Shown here: positions 8,933 through 17,080 of the stretch, piece by piece
How the letters are laid out: the number at the start of each line of letters is the position of its first letter
Numbering within the stretch: the stretch's first letter is position 1
Assembly: GCA_027596035.1 (NCBI GenBank)
Contig: JADGJA010000487.1
Location: forward strand, 1-17,080
Origin: Thoreauomyces humboldtii
Taxonomy: Eukaryota > Chytridiomycota > Chytridiomycetes > Spizellomycetales > Powellomycetaceae
Length of the DNA stretch: 17,080 nt
Direction: 5' to 3'
The notes under the pieces: model-generated
Seen by the model: the letters and a program-made list of their open reading frames with translations, nothing else
Told to the model about the DNA's origin: nothing
The model's database searches: none
Program-made: the position numbers and the translations under genes

Positions 8933-11900
8933 ATGGCGACCGCCGCAGCGCCAGGTAAGCTACAAATCCAACCACGGTGGGCTTCCCTCTACACAAACAA
9001 TCCCAAGGCCTTCTTTGGGAGGTTGTCGTGCGCCAACCTCCTCGTCGGCGTCGGCCGTCGACGACGAGGTGACACTTCGATTCGACTTCGGCCAAAGGTC
9101 GTCGTCATGATGGGATTATTCCCGGACAGCCGTCTTCAACGATACCCATGTCCATTCTTGGCGACTGATTCCAGTGACATGTCATGTCGTCGGCATCGTC
9201 TTGGCATCGTCCGGACTGGCGTCGGAGTAGTCCTGACAAACACCAGGAGGGTCAAAGGAGGCAGAGCAACGTCAGTGATATGCGTTCAATGTCTCTGCCT
9301 CTTCCATAGCCTTTCTCTGGCGTTTGCGTCTGCACTTATCCGATTTTTAGCCTTCGTCGTCGCAACGCACTTCTCTCCTGACGTAGCTGACCATCCTTTC
9401 TGTGCCCTATCTTCTTGAATTAGTCCCTATCACACATGAGTCCGATTCCGAACTGGATAACATGTTCTCTGAGGACGACGCGCCGTCCGCGCCGGTCCCC
9501 ATGGAAGAGAAATCCGACCCATCAGACGTCGACATCCAAGAACAGGAACCTGTCGAGGACTCTGCCGGAAGCAGCAGCGAAAGCGAAGCTGCGAAACCAT
9601 CGAAAGACGATGAATATCATCAGGACGTTTCAGCACCCGAGGAAGACGAAGATGAACAGATCTTTAGCGACGAGTCCGCCAGCGACGTGGAAGCAGCACC
9701 GAGGAGAAGAATAGTCAAGAAGAAGACCACCACGCGCAAGGAGTTTGCTGAGGCCGAAGCCAACCCCGATCTTTACGGTCTCAGAAGGTCTGGACGCGCA
9801 AGAGTGGCACAGAAGAAATTCACGGAGGTACGATCCCTTCCATCAGCATTGTTCACATCCGTCCGTCTTTACAGCTTTGACTCACCTTATTTTGACGAAC
9901 TCCGTAGATCGCAAGTAGTGAAGCCTCCTCCGATGACAACTATGGTGGCCGCAGGAAACGCAATGCGAAGAAAGGCAAGGCACGGTCGAAAACACCTGCG
10001 AAGAGAAGTGAGTTTGTCTCGTTGTACCCGTTCAAAGTACCACATTTCCTAACATCATGAATCAGCGGAGCGAAGCGACTTCACCGGCGCAGTTTCCGAC
10101 GAGGACCCGGCTTCAGGATCGGACTTTGAGTCCGCCAAGTCGAAGAAGCGTCGCGGAACCAAGCGAAAGACCTGGGAAGACGATTTCCCTAGATACACCA
10201 CTCGGCAGAGGAATCAAGCTGTAGATTATAACGAAGATAATGAGGACAATGCCATGGATCTCGAAGATTCAGATGTAGATGCAAACGATACCCTTATGGC
10301 CGAAGATGATGGTAAGCTCGCCTTCTCACATTTGACTGCTTGCAATGCTGTTCGTTTCTGTGTTGTCGACGCTAACATTACCTCTTAGCTGGCGAGATCA
10401 TCGATGGCTTTTTTGATGTTAGGCAATTCAAAGAAGATGGTTAGTGTTGCCACGAGGCCTGAAGTGCGTTGTCCGCATCCTAAACCTGTGTTGCTTTCAG
10501 AGCAAATGATGGAGCAGACACAATACCTTGTCAAGTGGCAAGGACGGTCTTTCCGCGAACTTGAGTGGCGAGACGTCGCCGAACTTGAGGGTCTCAAAGG
10601 ATTCAAGAAGCTTGATAAATTCCAGAAGGATCGAGACGAAGCGCAGTTCCTCCTCGAGGACCGGTTCATCACCGACGAAGACCGCGAGCGTATCCTCATG
10701 GAGCTCAATGACAAGAAGGACATTATCGAAGAGCATAAGCTAGTAGACCGAGTGATCGCGAATCAGGTTGCGGATCCAACCCCTGAGAATCCCACTGGCG
10801 TCATGTACTTGACAAAGTGGCGTGGTCTCGGCTATGAGGATGCAACATGGGAGACGACGACCTCCCTCCTTGATGATCAAGCTGAAATCGACAAGTTCCT
10901 CGACAGGGTGAACAGTTCGAAAGTTCCACATCGCAGCGCCGACACAAACCCTGCGAAGCGGTCGCCATATGCGATCTTTCGAGAAGCAAGCTTTTTGGGG
11001 GGACCGGGCGAGCTGCGAGATTTCCAGCTCATCGGAGTAAACTGGATGGCAGATCTTTGGCATCGGAACGAGAACGGAATCCTTGCGGACGAGATGGGTC
11101 TTGGGAAAACCGTGCAAACGGTCGCCTTCCTTTCGTACCTTCACCACAAGCAGAGCTTTTACGGCCCTCACCTTGTCGTCGTTCCTCTCGGCACAATCAC
11201 CGCTTGGCAGCGTGAATTTGCTAAGTGGGCTCCTGGGATGAACGTCATCACGTACCAGGGCAACAGCAGAGGCCGTGCCATCATCCGCGAGCACGAATTT
11301 TACAAGGAGTCAAAGCAAGGCAAGCTGACGGCGAAGTTCAATGTCATATTGACAACCTACGAGATGATCATCACGGACAAGACGTATCTTTCGAAAATCA
11401 AATGGGGCGTCCTTGCCGTTGACGAAGCCCACCGACTCAAGAACGAAGCCAGCGTGTTGCACAAGACTCTAGCCAATGACTACTCCACTGCCAATCGATT
11501 ACTTATTACAGGAACACCGCTCCAGAACAACGTCCAAGAGCTCATGGCGCTCATCCAGTTCCTCAGCCCAACCACGGTTCTGAACATGACTCTTAAGATC
11601 GATCTCGATGCCCCGGACGACGCGGATCAGAAATCCAGTATCTCTTACCTGCACGACCTTTTGCGTCCCATCACTCTCCGTCGCATGAAGAAAGAGGCAG
11701 AAACGTCACTGCCCGGCAAAACAGAAAAGCTTCTTCGAGTACCTATGACACCGCCACAGCGTCAGCTGTATAAGGCAATCTTTGAAAAGAACTTCGCAGG
11801 CGTTGCCATGGTCACGCCTACCACGATCAGTGTCCAAAACATCGTCATGCAGTTCAAGAAGTGCGGAAACTCGACCTTCCTTTTCCCGAGCTGCCGACCG

Positions 11901-14804
11901 GTCGATTTTAGCCGCGAAGAGTTCCTCAGGAGTTCCGGCAAAATGCAGGTCCTCGACCAACTTTTGTCTCGATTCCAGGACAACGGAAACCGTGTCCTCA
12001 TCTTCTCTCAAATGGTCACCATGCTTAACCTATTGGCAGAATACCTGAAGTCTCGAAACATGCAGTTCCAGCGCTTGGACGGAACCATCCCTTCGGAGCA
12101 CCGCAAACGTGCGATGGACCACTTCAATGCTCCAGGGAGCACTGACTTTGCTTTCCTGCTGAGTACGCGTGCCGGAGGCCTCGGTCTGAATCTGGAAACA
12201 GCGGACACCGTCATCCTGTTCGATCAAGACTGGAATCCTCAGAACGACCTACAAGCCATCGCCCGCGCGCATAGAATCGGACAGAAGAAGAACGTTCAGG
12301 TCTTTCGGTTCATCACTGCCGACACGATCGAGGAGGAGATCGTGGAGCGTGCCAAGCGAAAGATGGTTCTCGAGTACGCCGTTATCCATCAGATGGAGGC
12401 CGGAGCGACGGCCGAGCAGGAAAAGGTCTCACCGCAGCTCAGCAAACCCACCGGAGACGAGCTCTCGACCATCCTCAAGTTTGGAGCGCAGAAGCTCTTC
12501 AGTCAGAAAGATCCGTCTTCGGACGATACTGCAGGCCCGGAGGGTCAAGTCAATTTGGACATGATCCTTGCCAATGCGGATACCACGGAGCTCGGCCAAT
12601 CCGCTGGGTCTGGCGCCGGCCACGAATTTATGGAGCGATGGAAGACAATGAACGTCGAGATGGAAGGCGTCAAGTGGGACTCGATCATTCAAGTGACCGA
12701 GGAGCAGAAGGCCATCAATGATGCTCTTCTCAAGGACAGCGTCGCGCCGGCCGCGCCGCCTCCCCCGGAGAAGAAGAAGGCAATATCCCGTCGATCGTAC
12801 GCTGAAGTCGACGAAGACGGTGAAGAAGAAGAGGTGAAGCCCGCCCGAGGCAAGAAGGGCAGCAAGGCGAAAGCGGCGAAAGCTCCTCCGTCTACAGTCC
12901 TTGACCGCAAGTCCGTCACGGACCTTGCCAACGCCATCCTCGTATGGGGCGATGTCAAAGGCAAGTTCGACGAGATCGTGACGTTCGCGAATCTTGGCGA
13001 GAAGGACCGGGACATGGTCCAAGCCAGCGCCAACGAGATCGTCTCGCTCTGCGAACGAGCGGTACAGTCGTTCGAGGACTCGCTCGACACAAGCAAGCGG
13101 GTGACCAAGATCGAGAAGGAGAAAGCCATCTTCGTCGAGTACAAGGGCGTAAAGGACATCAACGCTCGGAAGATGGTCGAGCGCATCCCGCTCATGTCTG
13201 CCCTCATGACGGAGATGAGCGCACTGAAGAACCAGCTGTCGTTCCGGATCGACCAGACGGACCTCGGCACCACGGTCCGATGGGACTCCAGACCGCCGTG
13301 GAACACCCGCGATGACTCGATGCTCCTCGTGGGCATGTACCGACACGGCTTCGGAAACTGGAGGGTGATTCAAGCTGACGAGGAGCTCGGCTTCCAGACG
13401 AAGTTCCACCTAGGAGGCGAACGAAGCGAGGTGGACCGACAACTCCCCAAGAAGCTTCATCTGGATCGCAGGGCCATGTACCTGCTGAAGGAGATGAAGA
13501 CTCGGCATGACAGCCTGCGCGAGAAGCGCGAGAAGGGATCGTCCTTGTCGGCAATCAAACGCAAGCGCGGAGCGGACGACAACGCGTCCGACGGTCCTCC
13601 TACCGCTCGGCTGAAGGCCGGACCCGATGGCGCCAGGCGCAACCGATCCGAGCCCGCTACTTCAGCAGCTAAAGGCAAAGCCCGCCCCCGAATGAAGGAT
13701 GACGTACCAGCCAAGCGTAAGGCCGTGGCAAAGTCTGAACCGATCGGGGAGAAGCGGAGGAAGCAGCAGCCAGACAGTCCGACGCAGCAGGACCATGGCG
13801 AAGAGGATGGCAAGTCCAGCAAGAAGGAGGATGACGTGGCCCGGCTCTTTGACGACTACGAGCGAAGCTTGCCCCGGTACCGAGCGTATTTCGCGCCTCT
13901 CCACAAGCAGACGGCGCTGCTGGTCGCCCCTCCTTCCCCGGAGGAGCAGCGGGACATCGCGGCTTACCGCAAAGGACGGATGTACTACCACTTCATCCCA
14001 GTGGCGCGTGTGCTCGACGAGCACATTGCCAGCGAGCGTCCAGAAGCTCAGCACCGGCTACGCTGCCACCTCTTCAAGTACCTGGCAGAGAACCACTTCT
14101 GGAAGAACGACAACGGCGGACCGGTGGACTGGTCTGCCCTGAGCCAGGCGTGGCAGAACGGGAAGCACAACCCCGACTACCTCAAGCCCGACGACAAGCC
14201 GGCCGTACCCACCAACAAGGGTGGTCCGACAGAGAGGAACCGGAACTCGGCCGCCTCCCCCGACCGACCCATCGTCAAGCGTCGCGGAAGCGTTTCGCCT
14301 TCACTTCCCCGATCCTCGTCGGCCGCTACGATCACGGAGAGGAGCGGGCCTCCTTCCGGAACGAAGCGCAAACACGACGGAGAGGACGAGGCACCGCCAC
14401 GAAAGCGTTCTTCGGGGATCCTAGGGGACTACAAGATCCCAAAGAAACCCTCGTCGACCGTGGCCGTCATCAAGGAGCGTAGCCCTCCACCCCCATCCAC
14501 CTCTTCCTCCTTCCTGTCCCGTCGTCGCCAGTCCCAGCGATCCCGATCCCGATCCCGTTCCCGGGACTCGTCCCTCGACAATGGAAGGCGGAGAAGCGGC
14601 GGAGGGTATGAGCGGAGACGGTCGAGCCGCGACGACCGGGACGGTTACATCTCCCGGAGGGAGAGGGGCAGGAGGGACCGCGACAGGAGCAGGGACCGAA
14701 GCGACCGCGACCGGAGCTATTCGAGGGACAGGGACCGTGACAGAAGTCGCAGCAGGGACAGGGGATCAAGGTCCCGAAGAGGGTACAGTCCGTACCGGCG
14801 TTGA
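8933..14804 (+). CDS. CHD1: Chd1 chromatin remodeler (chromodomain-helicase-DNA-binding)
   Basis: Exons 8933-8954, 9424-9827, 9908-10007, 10066-10311, 10389-10439 and 10501-14804 encode 1708 residues; introns are 469, 80, 58, 77 and 61 nt. Chd1 is a nuclear ATP-driven remodeler that spaces nucleosomes, mainly over transcribed genes. The order is: acidic, Ser-rich N-terminus with LYGLRRSGR (about 128-137); chromodomain 1 (about 258-320, split by the last intron); chromodomain 2 (about 355-400, with [17 protein letters not shown]); SNF2 ATPase with DEMGLGKT (471-478), DEAH (582-585) and ARAHRIGQ (862-869); SANT-SLIDE DNA-binding part (about 1070-1260, with MYRHGFGNW and LPKK.HLDRRA); basic linker; CHCT/DUF4208 domain (about 1389-1500); and a C-terminal Arg-Ser/Arg-Asp tail (1615-1708). 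Reading straight through the last intron also leaves an open frame, but that version lacks the first strand of chromodomain 1. Odd points: W-Q-G-R in chromodomain 1, NSTFLF where NHP.LF is usual, and the RS tail. Confidence 0.97.
8955..9423 (+). other. Long first intron of CHD1 with two hairpins
   Basis: This 469-nt intron follows a 22-nt coding exon and is six to eight times longer than the other introns of the gene. It starts GTAAGC and ends GAATTAG. Near its 5' end are two inverted repeats: TCCCAA/TTGGGA (9001-9006, 9015-9020) and CCTCGTCG/CGACGAGG (9040-9047, 9062-9069). I saw no convincing extra exon or box C/D snoRNA in it. Start and frame are supported because the junction restores a continuous acidic N-terminus. 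Confidence 0.65.
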
Positions 14805-14938
14805 AGATCAGAGTTCCTGTTTTTCTCATCCTCCTCCCCTCCCCCTCTCACAATCACCCAATCACCTCGCATCTGTTCTCCCATTTCTCTGTACCATATT
14901 TAAATTCTAAAGAAGAGCAATTTGCAACAGTTTCCATA

Positions 14939-14959
14939 ATGGTACTTCGAAAGTACCAT
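14939..14959. terminator. Perfect 9-bp hairpin in a convergent 3' region
   Basis: ATGGTACTT (14939-14947) and AAGTACCAT (14951-14959) are exact reverse complements with a CGA loop. It lies 135 nt after the CHD1 stop. It could shape either transcript's 3' end, but eukaryotic termination does not require a hairpin, so the terminator label is tentative. Confidence 0.3.
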
Positions 14960-15120
14960 GTATACAAAAGGTCGGAACCAGTCGAATCGATGCGAGTGCG
15001 AGAAAAAAAAACTTCATGTACAAAGGCGAATAGCAAACGCGAAAGGAGTGGAAAGGAGAGAGACAAAGGGCATACAGTGCAACAAGATAAAAACAGTGGG
15101 TAGACAACGCTAAACGGCAA

Positions 15121-15146
15121 GGGGGGAAGGAGGGAGGGGCGGGGGG
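15121..15146 (+). other. Potential G-quadruplex
   Basis: Four G-tracts of 6, 3, 4 and 6 bases sit within 26 nt on the + strand, separated by loops of 5, 1 and 1 nt. This satisfies the usual four-tract quadruplex pattern. It would form in DNA or in CHD1 read-through RNA; the mRNA of the facing gene would carry the C-rich complement. Confidence 0.6.
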
Positions 15147-15193
15147 AATGCGTGATGGATATGTGCAAAGCATATTTTTTTTTTAACGCTCTT

Positions 15194-16933
15194 TCACTTG
15201 TTGGAGACGACGACGCGCTCGAACTCGGCGACGAGCTTGGGGTCAGAGTGGTTGACCTTTGGCGCCAGAAGAGGAGTCCTCGCCTTTTGGTGGTACTGCT
15301 TGTGCTGATCTCCACCACCACCACGACGACGTTCCTTTCCCTTGAGGCCTTGCCACTGCACCAGGATGCCGACGAGGGCCAAGGCCACGACGCCTCCCAG
15401 CTCGACGTAGACCCAGGTGTTGGGCACGTAGACACCCTGTCCCGCGACGAACTGCTGGGTGGCTTCCACGAGACCCTGACGGACGAACACGTCGACGCCC
15501 CAAGCGACGGCGAACGCACCGGTGACGCTGGTTCCGATGATCAGGACGGGTCGTTCCAGGAAGAGGATGGCCACCGCACCGATCAGGACCATGACGATGA
15601 TGAAGATCGTGCGACCGACTCCGTGACTGATGAGGCCGTTCGAGGCGAGGGAGAGGATCATCATCGAGAGGGTGAAGCCCAGCACGCCGCCGACAGCGAC
15701 GAGTCCGAGCTTCCAGACGCAGAGGAAGAGGGTACCGACGATGAGACCCAGGACGAGGGACGCGATCAGGAACCAGAGATCGCGGGAGGAACCGAACGAG
15801 TGGCCGTGGTTCTCGATGGCAGAAAGGGCAGCGAAAGCGAGAATGCCGCCCGTATACGCGCCAGCGATGAACAGGACCAGTTTGAAGAGCTGATGCCCGC
15901 TGAAGACAAAGAAGAGGCCGGTAGCGATCAAAATGATTGCACCAACGGTGTTGTACGCATTGATGCTTCGAAGTTTGGCTGGAGGGAAAATCAGATGAAA
16001 AACATGAAAGTCAGCCAAGAAGCAAACCAACATGACCGGTTTGTGAAGGTCACAGTGAAACTAACCATTGAACGACTCGACGTTGCTGATAGCATCGTCG
16101 TTGGCTGACGGACTTGTGGCAGGAGCCGCGGAGGCTGCCAACGCCGCAAATTCGGGCGAGGGCTTCTTGACCAGCACGTCCGCCGTCTTTGCCGACGTCA
16201 ATGCTGCGGCACCGCCGGTCACATCCGTGGCTGTGGCCGCGGGGGGTAGACCAAAGAAGGATTCCTCTGGAGCTGAGCTGCCCTGTTCCGTTGTCTGGGA
16301 TGGCATGGGCGGGAACGTTCCGGCCCAGTTGTCAGCGTCCTCGTCTTCCTGGTCCGTGTCGGGGATCATGGCACCAGGTGGGGGGAACACCAGGGCGCCG
16401 CCCGTAGGCATCGCAGCGGCGGTAGAGTGACCACGAATCGGAGGAGGAAGGCCGGGACCGGTCGGTGGCAGAGGGATGTCGGTTGCGACCTGCGTGGCTG
16501 CGGCCGAAGATTGGGGTCGGGGAGGAGCGGGAAGCCCAGGTCCGGTAGGAGGCAAAGGAATGTCGGTGGCAGACTCGAAACCGGAGGAGAAGGTGGGAGA
16601 GGCTTGATCGCCCCCCTCGTCGTCGTCGCCACCGCCGCCGGAACCAGGCAGGGGAAACGAAGGAAAGGAGACGGCATCGGCGGCGGCAGGACGATGGCCG
16701 AAGGCGACGGCGTCGGCGTGGGTCAGGGTGCTCTGCTGCTGCAAGCGCTGGCGTTGCTCACTCAGCCATGCTTCAAAGGGATCGTTGGCGCGCGCCTTGA
16801 TCGCTGTCGCGTCTTTGCTCTGATGCGGGTTGAAGGATGCGCTTGGATGGTACGGGTTGAATGCAGCGACGGCCGAGACGCAGCAGAGGGCCAGCGCTGC
16901 GAGGAAGAGGACACGCCCGTGCTGACGGGTCAT
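15194..16933 (-). CDS. DUF4203 / TMEM198-TM7SF3-like multi-pass membrane protein with signal peptide
   Basis: Two exons, 16933-16066 and 15978-15194, join in phase 1 across an 87-nt intron (GTTAGT..CCTCCAG) to give 550 residues. Residues 1-24 form a signal peptide (MTRQHGR, then a Leu/Ala core ending AVAAF). Residues 25-288 are low-complexity, rich in Pro, Ala, Ser and Asp, and carry a 14-residue peptide twice (122-135 and 150-163). From 290 on, LRSINAYNTVGAI starts a run of about seven hydrophobic helices with small-residue motifs (FIAGAYTGG, GLIVGTLFLC, GAVAILFLERP), matching the DUF4203 (TM7S3/TM198) domain. A basic, Gly-rich cytosolic-type tail ends at SNK. The biochemical role in fungi is not known to me; vertebrate relatives have been linked to membrane signalling. 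The N-terminal part should face the lumen or outside. The family call rests on the hydrophobic pattern and motifs, without a profile search. Confidence 0.88.
16445..16570 (-). repeat. Two copies of a 42-nt coding repeat (14-residue Pro-rich peptide)
   Basis: Copies lie at 16570-16529 and 16486-16445, 84 nt apart from start to start. Both encode ATDIPLPPTGPGLP exactly, yet 9 of 14 codons differ, each by one synonymous change. It is part of the lumenal segment of the DUF4203 protein. Confidence 0.9.
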
Positions 16934-17080
16934 TGTGGGACAAGCGATCTACCGTTTTGGGCTCTTGGGGCAAGGCTGCACAGGGTATATGGACGAGAGA
17001 CAGTGGACCGATGGAGACAAACTACGGGAGCAGTTGATGTTTTGCAAGAGCTGCGCTGTGAGGATGTACAGGATGAAAGG
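16934..17080 (-). promoter_or_regulatory. Partial upstream region of the DUF4203 gene
   Basis: These 147 nt contain the leader and the start of the promoter. A weak CATATACC TATA-like element lies near 16985-16992 on the gene's strand, about 55 nt before the ATG. Nothing else was recognised, and the region is cut by the window end. Confidence 0.3.

Larger units (their letters stand above)
14805..15193. other. Convergent intergenic region between CHD1 and the DUF4203 gene
   Basis: These 389 nt contain the 3' ends of two facing genes and no recognised coding sequence. Content in order: pyrimidine-rich DNA after the CHD1 stop, AT-rich sequence with TATTTAAATTC at about 14898, a 9-bp hairpin at 14939-14959, a purine-rich part with an A-run at 15003-15010, a G-tract cluster at 15121-15146, and a T-run at about 15174-15184. 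Confidence 0.7.

Noticed and set aside
9102..9170. Box C/D snoRNA in CHD1 intron 1 (ATGATGG ... CTGA)
   Set aside because: The C-box-like element deviates from RTGATGA, no terminal stem joins the two boxes, and no clear guide stretch next to a D box was found.
10404..10500. CHD1 start in the frame running through the last intron
   Set aside because: The 10440-10500 segment has GTTAGT and TTTCAG ends with a CCTAAAC branch-like site. Splicing joins [11 protein letters not shown] to QYLVKWQG as in chromodomain 1, and upstream exons supply the normal Chd1 N-terminus.
12429..13409. 326-codon open frame on the - strand
   Set aside because: It lies wholly inside the CHD1 coding exon, opposite conserved domains, and shows no family signature. 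Codon bias in GC-rich genes commonly leaves such frames open.
15152..16108. 318-codon open frame on the + strand
   Set aside because: It is antisense to exon 2 of the DUF4203 gene, which has clear helices, a splice junction and a signal peptide. The + product is acidic low-complexity sequence mirroring hydrophobic codons.
1..17080. tRNA, rRNA, CRISPR arrays, transposons
   Set aside because: By eye I found no cloverleaf with a GGTTCRANYCC arm, no spaced direct repeats, no terminal repeats and no transposase or reverse transcriptase motifs. tRNAscan-SE and a repeat-library search would be decisive.

Overview
The window is eukaryotic nuclear DNA from a fungus. The protein-coding genes are interrupted by short GT..AG introns (mostly 58-104 nt, several with CTAAC-like branch sites). 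The proteins are typical fungal housekeeping types: a Dnf1/2-type flippase, a Chd1 remodeler, mitoribosomal mL49 and a DUF4203 membrane protein. GC-rich coding sequence and many short introns would fit a basidiomycete, but the lineage is an inference and was not tested.

Layout. Positions 1-58 hold an in-frame (GR)7-VPPG-stop that looks like the 3' end of an RG-tailed protein cut by the window edge. Positions 59-1601 are poorly resolved: a TATA box at 130, a possible small spliced gene at 247-683, two stable hairpins and a strong minus-strand 5' splice site. Positions 1602-7021 (+) encode a 1733-residue P4-ATPase in four exons with a long, motif-rich C-terminal tail. Positions 7302-7944 (-) hold a three-exon gene for mitochondrial ribosomal protein mL49 (Img2), visible only after splicing. 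A ~1 kb divergent promoter region separates it from CHD1 (8933-14804, +, six exons, 1708 residues). Convergent to CHD1 is a two-exon gene (15194-16933, -) for a 550-residue secretory-pathway membrane protein with a Pro-rich N-terminal region and a DUF4203/TMEM198-like multi-pass domain.

The genes do not form a pathway. They act in lipid flipping, mitochondrial translation, chromatin remodeling and membrane biology. The orientation pattern is + / - | + / -, with two convergent gaps that each contain a GC- or AT-rich hairpin and one divergent gap.

I found no mobile element, CRISPR array, tRNA or rRNA, and no convincing new multi-gene system. The most notable signals are inside proteins: a GFAFS autoinhibition-like motif and a 23-residue uncharged Gly/Ala/Val segment in the flippase tail; a hybrid QA entry-gate dipeptide in that flippase; an RS domain on Chd1; and a 14-residue peptide repeated in the DUF4203 protein whose two copies differ at 9 codons, all synonymously.
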